Assembly (NCBI RefSeq): GCF_021389935.1
Contig: NZ_CP089979.1
Coordinates: forward strand, 1,965,001-2,029,000
Source of the DNA: Fulvivirga ligni
GTDB lineage: Bacteria; Bacteroidota; Bacteroidia; Cytophagales; Cyclobacteriaceae
Length of the DNA stretch: 64,000 nucleotides
Reading direction: 5' to 3'
The first letter of the stretch is position 1, and every line of letters begins with the position of its first letter. The notes under the pieces were generated by a model. It was not told the DNA's origin. It saw nothing but the letters and a program-made list of their open reading frames with translations, and searched no databases. Made by a program: the position numbers and the translations under genes. This document shows positions 9,468 to 18,297 of this stretch, piece after piece.

Positions 9468-9511
9468 TCCATATTCAGCCACTAAATTTTAGGTGTGGCT
9501 GAATATGGATC
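9466..9511. terminator. Perfect 17-bp inverted repeat between convergent operons
   Basis: GATCCATATTCAGCCAC and its exact complement are separated by 12 bases and overlap the acetylesterase stop codon. The hairpin lies between convergent genes. It lacks a long T-run, so it may terminate weakly or protect the 3' ends of both mRNAs. Confidence 0.65.
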
Positions 9512-9515
9512 GTAC

Positions 9516-12362
9516 TCATTTAAGGTTCTTGGTTACGGTAGGACCTAAATAATTCGTTTCAGATGATTCGGACCTGGTCATTGAAAGCTTTTGCAGAACC
9601 ACTCCAGGGTCTACCAACCAGTACTTCAGTGTATGCTTTCCTGACTTTTCTACCATTAGTTTAGTGCTGACAGTTCTAATGTTGTTGCTCACAGATTGTC
9701 CCCAAGTGTATCCATTTTCACCTTGGTGCATATTTAAAATTTGTGGGGCCTGATCATCTATGGAAATAGCCAGGCGAAGACCTTTATTATGATATGGTAA
9801 TGTAGGCGATAAGTAGGCCGTCACATTTAGTTCTCCCTTATCTAGAAGGTAAATATCATACTCAAGGTGAGGGCTATTCTGGCCAGGTTTTTCCACTGTT
9901 TTGGTCACCGGCATAGCACTAACAGCCGAGGAGGTACGACCTAGATTAGGGATTTCTGTCCAGCTAATACCTTCTGTATTTATCGCTTTGGTGTAATCTT
10001 TTGGTTCAATGGAGATGACTCCGTTTTCTTCTACATAGGCCACTCCTGTAGGGACATCAATTTTCAAGGCCTCAATATTCACAACCACCTGCTGATCTGT
10101 GCCTGAAATGGTGATGGAGCCATTATTTGAACCACTTTTCTTAAGCTGATCCCAGTTTATGCTTATCCAAATTCGTTGTTGATGTTGAATTTTTCCTTCA
10201 CTGCTGGAGATATTAATCCAGGGTTGTTCGGTAGATATAGTGTATTGAAAAGGTTTATTACCAAGATTAAATATATCTAAATACCATTTGTTTAATGGAT
10301 TGATGCTGCTAAAAGCTGGAAGTGCAAGTGACCCTTGAGAATATGTCTCCTTTTTGCCTTCAATGGCTATTCCCATTTCAGCTTCTTGCTTTAAAGTTAC
10401 ACTTTGAGTGTTCGGAATAATGTTCTTCCTGGGCTCCTGCCAGCTAGTGTAGCCGATATGGGTTTGGTCCATCATATGGTTCCATTTGCCATTCAGGAGC
10501 TGGTGGTATTCATCGGCCAATTTCTGATCTTTATTGAAAAGTTCTTCGACTCTATTAGCCAAAGAGTCAGTAGCAGACCGGCCCTGCTGAGCGTACAGAT
10601 TATTGAGTGCTGCGGCATAGTAAAGTTCATTGATATTGGCACTTGCCTTCACAGGGTAAGACACCAATTGAAAGTAAGCTGCTTGATAAGGTTCGGATAG
10701 CAGCTGTTGAATGCTATCAGTTTTTTCTACCAGCTGCTGATATTCATTTACTATAGTTTCAAACTCACCGTTGGTGATATTATAGGTCTCCGGAGAGAGT
10801 AGTTCTGGTTTTCGTCTACTATTGTATTTGGTGTACTTCTCCAGTATGTCACTAATAGCTTTTTCGTGTTCTTTGCCAAACTGAGAGGCAGTCCAGTTAA
10901 TGGTGTAATCTGGCAGTTTATCAGCTGAAAGAGTAGGGTCCCAGGCGTAGTCCATAAAAAAGCTAATGGGATATTCCATAGGCTTGATGTCACCCACGTT
11001 TACGATCCATATTTTATCCGCATTGTAGTTGTAGGCTAGATTCATTTGCTCCCATGTTCTTGATATCTGATTAGTATTCAGCCACTTGTAGTTTCTTGGC
11101 CCACCTACATAATCGAAATGGTAATAAATGCCATATCCGCCGCTACGCAAGCTGTCGGATAATGCGGGTAGCTTGCGAATATTGCCCCAGTTGTCGTCAC
11201 AAAGCAGTAGTGTAACATCATCTGGTACGCGCATACCTTTGTCATAATAATCCTGCACTTCCTTGTAAAGTGCCCAAAGTTGAGGAGTTTCTTTGGCGGG
11301 TTTTCCTGTTACTTCCTCAATGATTTCTCGCTGATCTTTTACTATATTTTCCAGCAGCTGAATATTACTATCCTCACTCATGGGCTCATCACCGTCACCC
11401 CGCATAGCAATGGTTACGATGCTTTCATTATTCTCCATTCGCTCCATGCCTTCTCGCCAAAATTCCTGTAAGATCTGTTTGTTTTTGCTGTAGTCCCACG
11501 GTCCCTTTCCGTATCTGCTCCATTCTACATGTGCTCGCATAAGAGGTTCGTGGTGCGAGGTGCCTATCACTACACCTAGTTTATTGGCTAAACGTGCACT
11601 CAGGCTATCATCATCGTAAATCGCACGGCCCCACATGGCTGGCCAAAGGTAATTGCCTTTCATTCTAAGTATGAGTTCGAAAACATGATTATAGAACTCA
11701 TGATTGAAATCGCCGAAGTTTTCCTGCACCCAGCCTGATAGGGCAGGAGCCTCATCATTGATGAAAATTCCTCGGTATTTTACCTTCGGTGCATCAGTAA
11801 AGTTTTTAGTGATATAAATATTCTGCTGATGGATTACAGGCACATCTGCCCACCAATACCAGGGAGACACTCCAATCTTTTCTGAGAGGTCCATCATGCC
11901 ATAAATAGTACCTCTTTTGTCACTACCGGCAATAATCAAGGCCTCATCAACTCCTTTAAATGGCTTTTTTATTTTTTGAATGAGAAAATGCTCCCACTTT
12001 CCGTCAATGCCGCTCACATCCAATTGACCGTTTTTTACCAGCTTGTCAATCAATGGATTTCTTCCTAATGTACCAATAATCACCAATTGCTCTGATTTAG
12101 GTGCCTTTTTGTCAATGAAAATCTCAGGCTTTATATTAGTAACCCTTTGAATATCAGATTGTAACCATCCAGCTATCTCCTGCACACCTTCAAACTCACC
12201 CGGGCTGAGATAGAAGGAGGTGGCCTTATTTTTAGCCACAAGAGGAAATGAGCCAGCCACGGCATTATAACTGACGTAATTTTCCTCTGGATCGAAGTTT
12301 TTTTGAGCCTTTAGGCTAATACAGAGACAAATTAAAAGATAGGTGATTAGGAAGCGTTTCAT
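9516..12362 (-). CDS. GH115 xylan alpha-1,2-glucuronidase
   Basis: GH115 enzymes remove (4-O-methyl-)glucuronic acid from internal xylose units of polymeric xylan, complementing GH67 which acts at chain ends. I start the protein at the ATG at 12362 because the secretion signal MKRFLITYLLICLCISLKAQ begins there; a longer frame reaches into the preceding gene and adds 33 unlikely residues. The 948 residues contain the family motifs YRGIFINDEAPALSGW and MKGNYLWPAMW, the long helical barrel region, and the C-terminal domain from about residue 770. It is the third gene of the GH10-AKR-GH115 operon, 10 bp after the reductase. Export to the periplasm or surface is expected. Confidence 0.92.
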   Translation of the reverse strand: MKRFLITYLLICLCISLKAQKNFDPEENYVSYNAVAGSFPLVAKNKATSFYLSPGEFEGVQEIAGWLQSDIQRVTNIKPEIFIDKKAPKSEQLVIIGTLGRNPLIDKLVKNGQLDVSGIDGKWEHFLIQKIKKPFKGVDEALIIAGSDKRGTIYGMMDLSEKIGVSPWYWWADVPVIHQQNIYITKNFTDAPKVKYRGIFINDEAPALSGWVQENFGDFNHEFYNHVFELILRMKGNYLWPAMWGRAIYDDDSLSARLANKLGVVIGTSHHEPLMRAHVEWSRYGKGPWDYSKNKQILQEFWREGMERMENNESIVTIAMRGDGDEPMSEDSNIQLLENIVKDQREIIEEVTGKPAKETPQLWALYKEVQDYYDKGMRVPDDVTLLLCDDNWGNIRKLPALSDSLRSGGYGIYYHFDYVGGPRNYKWLNTNQISRTWEQMNLAYNYNADKIWIVNVGDIKPMEYPISFFMDYAWDPTLSADKLPDYTINWTASQFGKEHEKAISDILEKYTKYNSRRKPELLSPETYNITNGEFETIVNEYQQLVEKTDSIQQLLSEPYQAAYFQLVSYPVKASANINELYYAAALNNLYAQQGRSATDSLANRVEELFNKDQKLADEYHQLLNGKWNHMMDQTHIGYTSWQEPRKNIIPNTQSVTLKQEAEMGIAIEGKKETYSQGSLALPAFSSINPLNKWYLDIFNLGNKPFQYTISTEQPWINISSSEGKIQHQQRIWISINWDQLKKSGSNNGSITISGTDQQVVVNIEALKIDVPTGVAYVEENGVISIEPKDYTKAINTEGISWTEIPNLGRTSSAVSAMPVTKTVEKPGQNSPHLEYDIYLLDKGELNVTAYLSPTLPYHNKGLRLAISIDDQAPQILNMHQGENGYTWGQSVSNNIRTVSTKLMVEKSGKHTLKYWLVDPGVVLQKLSMTRSESSETNYLGPTVTKNLK

Positions 12363-12372
12363 TTGAGTAGGT

Positions 12373-13203
12373 TTAGAAATTGAAGTTGGCAGGGTTCGGT
12401 CCCAGCCGCCTGTTTTGGTTGAGTTGATCAATGGTCTGGATATCTTCTTCCGAAAGTTCAAAATCGAAAATGTCGCTATTTTCTTTTATTCGTCCAGGAT
12501 TAGTGCTCTTGGGTATGGTAGCCATGCCTTTCTGTAAATCCCATCTTAGAATAACTTGAGCAGCAGTTTTATTATGCCTGGCACCAATTTCTTTCAGCGT
12601 AGCATGGTTAAGATCTCCTTGCATCAATGGGCTCCAGGCCTGTGGCTGTATTTGGTGCTTCTGACAAAAGTTGATTAGATCTTGCTGTATCAGTTTGGGA
12701 TGGAATTCAAATTGATTGACCATCGGTACAATGTCACTAGAGCCCATCAGATCTTCAAGTTGATCAATCAGGAAGTTACTTACACCAATGGCTTTAATTT
12801 TCCCGTCATTGTAAAGCGTTTCAAGGGCCTTCCAGGTTTCTTTGTATTTGCCTTTTACGGGCCAATGAATCAAGTATAAATCCAGGTATTCTAAATTCAG
12901 CTCATTGAGAGATGATTCAAAAGCCTTGATAGTTTTATCATATCCCTGATCACTATTCCAAACTTTGGTGGTTACGAATACATCTTTACGATCCAGCTTG
13001 TGTGAGTTGACTGCCTCACCTACACCTGCCTCATTTTTGTACATAGCCGCTGTATCAATGGCCCTATAGCCGCAGTCAAAAGCAGAATGAATAGCATTAA
13101 TTACTTCTTTTCCATCTTTTGCTTTATATACACCTAAGCCTAAATAAGGCATTTGTACACCGTTATGTAGTGTTACCGTTCCTTGTACGTCAGAAATATT
13201 CAT
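12373..13203 (-). CDS. Aldo/keto reductase (AKR5-like)
   Basis: A cytosolic NADPH-dependent reductase of 276 residues with the complete catalytic tetrad Asp50, Tyr55, Lys80 and His113 (motifs YRAIDTAAMYKNE, TTKVW, LIHWP) and the cofactor region IPKSTNPGRIKEN. There is no signal peptide. It lies 11 bp after the GH10 gene and 10 bp before GH115, so it is cotranscribed with them. Close relatives reduce 2,5-diketogluconate, xylose or other carbonyls. Its place in this operon suggests reduction of a sugar or uronate released from xylan, but the substrate cannot be read from the sequence. Confidence 0.88.
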   Translation of the reverse strand: MNISDVQGTVTLHNGVQMPYLGLGVYKAKDGKEVINAIHSAFDCGYRAIDTAAMYKNEAGVGEAVNSHKLDRKDVFVTTKVWNSDQGYDKTIKAFESSLNELNLEYLDLYLIHWPVKGKYKETWKALETLYNDGKIKAIGVSNFLIDQLEDLMGSSDIVPMVNQFEFHPKLIQQDLINFCQKHQIQPQAWSPLMQGDLNHATLKEIGARHNKTAAQVILRWDLQKGMATIPKSTNPGRIKENSDIFDFELSEEDIQTIDQLNQNRRLGPNPANFNF

Positions 13204-13214
13204 GTTAGTTATGG

Positions 13215-14345
13215 TTATTGATTATCATTATTATTGAAATCAACAACCTCCCAATAGGCTTGTTTACGATTAAAGTTTTGATCAAAAAGTAGTGGATAAT
13301 TTTTTCTTCCCGGCACGGGATAGGTATCTAGCCAGCTGTATTTGTCGGAGATGTTCCAAAAAGTGACACCGGTAATTGTGTCTTTATACTCCCTGAATAC
13401 ACGAAAAAACATAGCATACTTTTTAGATTGTTTTTTCTGTAGCTCAGCTGTATACTCATCAGACTCACCTGGTTTTCTTTCCCTTACGTTCTTTTCCCAA
13501 GGATAAATGGAAACGTCAAGCTCTGTGATTTGTACCTCAAGTCCGAGAGATGCATATTTTTCAATGGCTGTTTTTAGTTCATTTTCCGAAGGCTCGAAAA
13601 TTGACCAGTGACCTTGAATACCTACACCATCAATAGGTACTCCATTATCAATCAATTCCTTGAGGAAAGTATAAACTCTCTCACGCTTTTCCGGTCTTAC
13701 TATATTGTAATCATTATAAAACAGTTTAGCATTAGGATCGGCGGCTTTGGCGTATTCAAATGCTTTAGCCACAAACTCTTTACCGCAGATCTGGTGCCAT
13801 TTAGAGTCCCTATAAATCATGGTGGAATCATCGGCCACGGCTTCATTCACTACGTCCCAGGCATAAATGGTACCTTTATATCTATTCACTACAGTAGTAA
13901 TATGATCCTTCAATCTGGCTAGCAGCTCCTCTTTATTTACATCATTACCCAGGCTATCTTTAAAGAGCCAGTTAGGTGTTTGCTGATGCCAGCAAAGTGC
14001 ATGCCCCCTCAGCTTAAGGTTGTTTTCTTTTGCAAATGCAGCAATTTGATCGGCGTCTTTCCAGTAATATTCATCAGGTTTAGGATGGATAGGCCCCATC
14101 TTCATCACATTTTCCGGAGTCATACCGTTAAATTCTGAGGTGATGAGCTTTGCTTCTTCTCCCTTTAAGGCAGATGGATATACGGCTACGCCCACTGGGA
14201 AATAGTTTTGATAGTAGTCTTTTAGCCCTTTTGTAGAATCTAAAGCGATCTCTCCACTCACTTTGGAGGTAGGGGAGCTACAAGATGTTATTAAAAGCAC
14301 AAAAAGTATGATAACAGGGCTTATGAGGGATGATTTGATCTGCAT
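13215..14345 (-). CDS. GH10 endo-beta-1,4-xylanase lipoprotein
   Basis: GH10 xylanases cut the xylan backbone with retention of configuration. The 376 residues start with a lipoprotein signal (lipobox LITSC, Cys22) and continue as a single GH10 barrel. Glu168 in WDVVNEAVAD is the acid/base and Glu275 in QITELDVS is the nucleophile; LRGHALCWHQQTPNW is the usual strand-3 motif. It is first in the GH10-AKR-GH115 operon and is read from the divergent region holding operators O4 and O5. GH10 products keep glucuronate at the non-reducing end, which is what the GH67 enzyme of this locus needs. Confidence 0.95.
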   Translation of the reverse strand: MQIKSSLISPVIILFVLLITSCSSPTSKVSGEIALDSTKGLKDYYQNYFPVGVAVYPSALKGEEAKLITSEFNGMTPENVMKMGPIHPKPDEYYWKDADQIAAFAKENNLKLRGHALCWHQQTPNWLFKDSLGNDVNKEELLARLKDHITTVVNRYKGTIYAWDVVNEAVADDSTMIYRDSKWHQICGKEFVAKAFEYAKAADPNAKLFYNDYNIVRPEKRERVYTFLKELIDNGVPIDGVGIQGHWSIFEPSENELKTAIEKYASLGLEVQITELDVSIYPWEKNVRERKPGESDEYTAELQKKQSKKYAMFFRVFREYKDTITGVTFWNISDKYSWLDTYPVPGRKNYPLLFDQNFNRKQAYWEVVDFNNNDNQ

Positions 14346-14379
14346 CTTAGTTGATTAGAAATAAAAATTTTTGATTAAT

Positions 14380-14399
14380 TTAAACAATCGATTGCGTAA
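14380..14399. promoter_or_regulatory. LacI-type operator O4 (GH10 side)
   Basis: TTAAACAATCGATTGCGTAA is identical over 20 bases to operator O7 at 21931. It lies 34 bp upstream of the GH10 start codon, where it would cover the promoter region. Confidence 0.75.
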
Positions 14400-14526
14400 A
14401 TGGAAATCATTGACTTAATTAATTTTAGAAAAGGATTGAATTTTGAATATGGGACGTCAGCAGTTCCATCAAGGGTATAAATATGTCCTGGAATTAAATT
14501 TTATTTTTTTATCATTTCTTAAATGA

Positions 14527-14534
14527 TATATTTG
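14527..14534 (+). promoter_or_regulatory. -7 promoter element of the TRAP operon
   Basis: TATATTTG matches the Bacteroidota -7 consensus TAnnTTTG exactly. Its last base touches operator O5, so the predicted transcription start falls inside the operator. I see no clear TTTG at -33. Confidence 0.5.
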
Positions 14535-14553
14535 TGTACAATCGATTGCACAC
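14534..14553. promoter_or_regulatory. LacI-type operator O5 (TRAP side)
   Basis: GTGTACAATCGATTGCACAC is a 20-bp palindrome with one mismatched pair (TA against CA). Core and half-sites match the other sites although the outer flanks differ. It overlaps the predicted start of the TRAP transcript, a classical repression position. Confidence 0.72.
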
Positions 14554-14611
14554 ATAAATTCTATGTCTCAAGGTCGATAAAGCAAGCTACTATCTGTTAT
14601 ATTTAGAGAAG

Positions 14612-15607
14612 ATGTGTTATAAACTGAAAACGATTGAGAAGTTTCACATAGTCATAATCTTGCTGGGAGTGTTACTTTCAGGATGTGGCGGTGGAGAAAA
14701 TGTAAAGAGCATTAAGCTAGGACACGGTCTGGACGTAACGCATCCGGTGCATCAGGCTATGGAGTTTATGGCTAAGCGTGTAGATGAGAAGTCTGGTGGT
14801 AAATTACATATCGAAATTTATCCCAGTCAGCAGTTGGGTACCGAAAGAGAATGTCTGGAGCTCCTTCAAATAGGCAGTTTAGGTATGACCAAAGTAAGTA
14901 CAGGAGTTCTGGAAAATTTTGCTCCAGGAATGAAAGTTTTTGGTTTGCCATTCCTTTTTAGAGATCGTCAGCACTTTTATGATGTATTAGATAGTGATCT
15001 TGGAAACAGCCTATTGGCCGAGGGCGAGCAATATTGGTTAAAAGGACTAGCCTATTATGATGCAGGAAGTCGTAGTTTTTATACCATTGATAAACCAATT
15101 CATAAGCCGGAAGATCTTGCTGGTTTAAAAATACGAGTACAGGAAAGTGCCACTTCTATTGACATGGTAAAGGCCCTTGGCGGATCGCCTACTCCAGTAA
15201 GCTGGGGAGAGCTATATACCGCTCTACAGCAGGGCATTGTGGATGGAGCTGAGAATAACCCACCTAGCTTTTATCTTTCCCATCATTACGAAGTATGTAA
15301 ATATTACAGTCTGGATGAGCATACCTACCTACCAGATGTACTGATCATGAGCACCATTGTTTGGGATAAACTCACGGATCAGGAAAAGCAGTGGATTAGT
15401 GAAGCCGTGACGGAGTCTGTTGGTTTCCAGAGAGAACTGTGGCAGAAGGCTGAGAAACAGGCGCTTGATTCTGTGAAAGCGCATGGTGTGGAGGTGATTT
15501 ACCCCGAGAAAAATCTATTTAGCGATAGGGTGAATGACATGTACAATACATACGGTTCAGAAGCTAAAATGAAGAGTTTAATTCAAGAGATTCAGAATAC
15601 AAAATGA
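14612..15607 (+). CDS. TRAP transporter substrate-binding protein (DctP family), probable lipoprotein
   Basis: The DctP protein captures a carboxylate outside the inner membrane and hands it to the DctQM channel. It has 331 residues with a lipoprotein signal (lipobox LLSGC) and then the TRAP-binding fold; motifs include IEIYPSQQLGTERECLELLQ and the carboxylate-binding region around KIRVQESATS, followed by ALGGSPTPVSWGELYTALQQ and GIVDGAENNPPSF. The gene starts a dctP-dctQ-dctM operon with a 4-bp ATGA overlap to dctQ. Beside alpha-glucuronidases, uxuA and a mannonate oxidoreductase, the likely substrate is glucuronate or an aldouronate; this is inference. A membrane-anchored DctP is less usual than a soluble one. 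Confidence 0.93.
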   Translation: MCYKLKTIEKFHIVIILLGVLLSGCGGGENVKSIKLGHGLDVTHPVHQAMEFMAKRVDEKSGGKLHIEIYPSQQLGTERECLELLQIGSLGMTKVSTGVLENFAPGMKVFGLPFLFRDRQHFYDVLDSDLGNSLLAEGEQYWLKGLAYYDAGSRSFYTIDKPIHKPEDLAGLKIRVQESATSIDMVKALGGSPTPVSWGELYTALQQGIVDGAENNPPSFYLSHHYEVCKYYSLDEHTYLPDVLIMSTIVWDKLTDQEKQWISEAVTESVGFQRELWQKAEKQALDSVKAHGVEVIYPEKNLFSDRVNDMYNTYGSEAKMKSLIQEIQNTK

Positions 15608-16080
15608 TTAAAAAAGTTATAGATAAAGTACTGGCTAACCTGCTGGTGGCCCTCATGGTGGTCATGGTGTTAGACGTACTATGGCAGATTTTTTCCAGGT
15701 ATATTCTGGTTTCGCCAAGCTCATTTACTGACGAGCTGGCTCGATATCTTTTGATTTGGATTGGTGTACTTGGGGCTGCTTATGCTTCAGGTCAGGGTAG
15801 TCACCTGGCTATCAACTTACTGTCCGATAAGCTTAATGATAAACAGCAGATAAGGCTAAAGATCATACAGAACATTTTGATCATCATTTTTGCCTTGGCG
15901 GCCATGATTATTGGAGGAGGAAGATTAGTTTACATCACGTATGTACTGTCGCAAAATTCCCCTGCACTCAATATACCGCTATCCTTGATTTATGCAGTTA
16001 TACCGGTGAGCGGATTGCTCATTCTTATTTATAAGGTATTAGAAATTATCTCTCCTAAAAATATTACCGATGGCCAGTGA
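15604..16080 (+). CDS. TRAP transporter small membrane subunit (DctQ family)
   Basis: DctQ bridges the binding protein and the large DctM subunit. The 158-residue protein has four hydrophobic segments (about 12-32, 45-65, 88-110, 125-146), typical length for the family, and the conserved stretch SSFTDELARYLLIWIGVLGA. It overlaps dctP by 4 bp and dctM by 11 bp, indicating coupled translation. Confidence 0.9.
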   Translation: MIKKVIDKVLANLLVALMVVMVLDVLWQIFSRYILVSPSSFTDELARYLLIWIGVLGAAYASGQGSHLAINLLSDKLNDKQQIRLKIIQNILIIIFALAAMIIGGGRLVYITYVLSQNSPALNIPLSLIYAVIPVSGLLILIYKVLEIISPKNITDGQ

Positions 16081-17362
16081 AGTTATAATCCTCGTACTTA
16101 GTTTTTTAATCCTTTTAGGAATAGGCCTGCCAGTGGCTTGGAGTATTGGTATTTCTACCTTGTTCACCATGCTTATTTCTATTGATTCAGTGCCGGCAGT
16201 GACAACTATTGCACAAAGAATGGCTACCGGATTGGATAGTTTTGCCTTGCTGGCGATTCCCTTTTTTGTGCTCTCAGGGCAAATTATGAATCAGGGAGGT
16301 ATAGCTAATCGACTCATTGCCTTTGCGAAAGCACTGGTGGGTTCTTTCCCTGGTGGCTTAGCCTATGTGAACATTATTGGAGCCATGTTATTTGGAGCTA
16401 TTTCAGGCTCTGCTGCAGCGGCAGCCTCAGCTATTGGAGGTATTTTAGGCCCCAGAATGGAAAAAGAAGGCTATCCGAGAGAGTTTGGTGCCGCTATTAA
16501 CATTACCAGTGCTACCACAGGTTTGGTAATACCACCATCAAACATCCTGATTGTTTACTCTCTGGCGAGTGGAGGGGCATCTATCACAGCCTTGTTCTTA
16601 GCAGGATATATTCCTGGAATTATCACTGGTTTAGTACTTATGGCCGTGGCGGCATATTGGGCTAAGAAGAAAAATTACCCTACTGGAGATAAGTCATCAT
16701 TAAAGGATTTGGCGGTTAAGTTTTTCCATGCATTACCTAGTTTATTCCTTTTGGTAGTGGTTATAGGTGGTATTGTTACTGGTATTTTCACCGCTACTGA
16801 AGCTTCTGGCGTGGCAGTACTTTATACGTTCGTTTTAGCAATGATCTATGGTGAAATGGACAAGAAGAGATTCTTTGATATTTTCATCAAATCCATAGTT
16901 ACTACCAGCGTGGTATTGTTGCTGATAGGTACTTCTATGAGTATGTCATGGGTTATGGCCTATGCAGATATACCCCAAAGTTTCAGCCAGGCTTTATTAG
17001 GGTTAAGCGATAACAAGTATGTTATCTTGCTTATAATCAACTTGATATTGCTGTTCATTGGTGTTTTTATGGATATGACGCCTGCGGTGTTAATCTTTAC
17101 ACCAATTTTCCTTCCTGTGGTAAAGAACCTGGGGATGGACCCGATTCATTTCGGGATTATCATGGTGCTCAATTTATGTATTGGGTTATGTACTCCACCG
17201 GTAGGGTCTGTGCTGTTTGTGGGGGTAGGTGTGGCTAAAACGTCTATTCAGAAAGTGATAAAACCACTTTTACCACTGTTCATAGCCATGTTAATTGTAC
17301 TGTTATTAGTGACCTATATTCCTGGATTAAGTTTATGGTTACCTAAGGCGTTTGATTATTAA
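16070..17362 (+). CDS. TRAP transporter large membrane subunit (DctM family)
   Basis: DctM forms the sodium-driven channel of the TRAP system. The 430 residues comprise about 12 hydrophobic segments and the family motifs AIPFFVLSGQIMNQGG, the small-residue stretch AISGSAAAAASAIGG and GLVIPPSNILIVYSLASGG, plus the second-half repeat CIGLCTPPVGSVLFVGVGVA. It starts inside dctQ and ends only 2 bp before the stop codon of the convergent SDR gene. Confidence 0.93.
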   Translation: MASEVIILVLSFLILLGIGLPVAWSIGISTLFTMLISIDSVPAVTTIAQRMATGLDSFALLAIPFFVLSGQIMNQGGIANRLIAFAKALVGSFPGGLAYVNIIGAMLFGAISGSAAAAASAIGGILGPRMEKEGYPREFGAAINITSATTGLVIPPSNILIVYSLASGGASITALFLAGYIPGIITGLVLMAVAAYWAKKKNYPTGDKSSLKDLAVKFFHALPSLFLLVVVIGGIVTGIFTATEASGVAVLYTFVLAMIYGEMDKKRFFDIFIKSIVTTSVVLLLIGTSMSMSWVMAYADIPQSFSQALLGLSDNKYVILLIINLILLFIGVFMDMTPAVLIFTPIFLPVVKNLGMDPIHFGIIMVLNLCIGLCTPPVGSVLFVGVGVAKTSIQKVIKPLLPLFIAMLIVLLLVTYIPGLSLWLPKAFDY

Positions 17363-17373
17363 TATCAAACGCC
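17347..17373. terminator. Hairpin shared by the 3' ends of dctM and the SDR gene
   Basis: A perfect 10-bp stem (GGCGTTTGAT, seven-base loop, ATCAAACGCC) includes the last codons and stop codons of both convergent genes. There is little T-run, so termination strength is uncertain. Confidence 0.5.
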
Positions 17374-18177
17374 ACTAAAGGCACTGAAACCTCCGTCTAC
17401 AGGAATTACAGTGCCTGTTATGAAGCTGGCTGCCTCGGAGCACAGAAACTGCACTATTCCATTCAGCTCTGTAATTTCCCCAAAGCGACCCATAGGTGTT
17501 TTGTTGATGATCTTTTTACTACGATCAGTTAACTCTCCATGCTCATCTAAGAGAAGGCTACGGTTCTGCTCACCTATGAAAAAGCCAGGAGCTATGGCGT
17601 TTACTCGTACTTTGTCTCCATATTTATGAGCCATTTCGCAAGCCAGCCACTGGGTAAAGCTGTTGATGCCCGATTTAGCCACAGAATAAGCTGGAACTCT
17701 GGTAATGGCTGATTCAGCAGCCATAGATGAAACATTAATTATGGAGCCCGATCCATTCTTAGCCATTATTTCCCCAAAAATTACTGACGGATATATGGTG
17801 CCTTGCAAATTCAATTGAACGGCGGTATCAAAATGCTCTAATTTTATGTCAAATATGTTTTGATCGGGTTGAAGAGTTGCGCCATTGGTATTGCCTCCGG
17901 CAGCATTTATTAAAATATCTATGGTTTTAAAAGTGGCCACAATTTTCTCTGCCGCCGTTTTTAGCGAGTTGACATTTAGAACATCACAGGTAATCCCTAT
18001 CACCTCAGCAGAAGCGGCTTTTAGCTCATGTACTATATGATTAACTTTCTCCTCTGTCCGTCCGATAATAACGATTTTTGCACCTGCCTGAGCAAAACTT
18101 TTAGCGATATTGCTCCCCAACACACCGGAACCACCAGTGATTACCGCTACTTTATTTTCTATACTAAAATTGATCAT
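17365..18177 (-). CDS. SDR-family oxidoreductase, probable D-mannonate oxidoreductase (fructuronate reductase, UxuB role)
   Basis: In glucuronate catabolism fructuronate is reduced with NADH to mannonate, the UxuA substrate. The 270 residues are a classical short-chain dehydrogenase: TGGSGVLG (14-21) binds the cofactor, NAAGG (91-95), then Ser150 or Ser151 with Tyr164 and Lys168 in YSVAKSG as catalytic residues. The C-terminal VDGGFSAFSGV is common in SDR enzymes placed next to uxuA in Bacteroidota. No E. coli-type UxuB is seen in the window, so this is the best candidate. A gluconate or 3-oxoacyl reductase is the alternative. It diverges from the lacI-type gene and shares operator O6. Confidence 0.75.
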   Translation of the reverse strand: MINFSIENKVAVITGGSGVLGSNIAKSFAQAGAKIVIIGRTEEKVNHIVHELKAASAEVIGITCDVLNVNSLKTAAEKIVATFKTIDILINAAGGNTNGATLQPDQNIFDIKLEHFDTAVQLNLQGTIYPSVIFGEIMAKNGSGSIINVSSMAAESAITRVPAYSVAKSGINSFTQWLACEMAHKYGDKVRVNAIAPGFFIGEQNRSLLLDEHGELTDRSKKIINKTPMGRFGEITELNGIVQFLCSEAASFITGTVIPVDGGFSAFSGV

Positions 18178-18297
18178 TTATGATGTTTGAATTATTTAGG
18201 ATCTAAGCTGGTAAAGGTAAAGAATTTATTTAACGGCCCGCAACCGGTTGTTTTTAGTGTTTAGATTTCAGGTCTTAAAACTTCATTGTTACATGAA

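Noticed and set aside
12363-12461. Longer start for the GH115 protein (33 extra residues)
   Set aside because: It would run into the end of the aldo/keto reductase gene and hide a clear signal peptide that starts at 12362.
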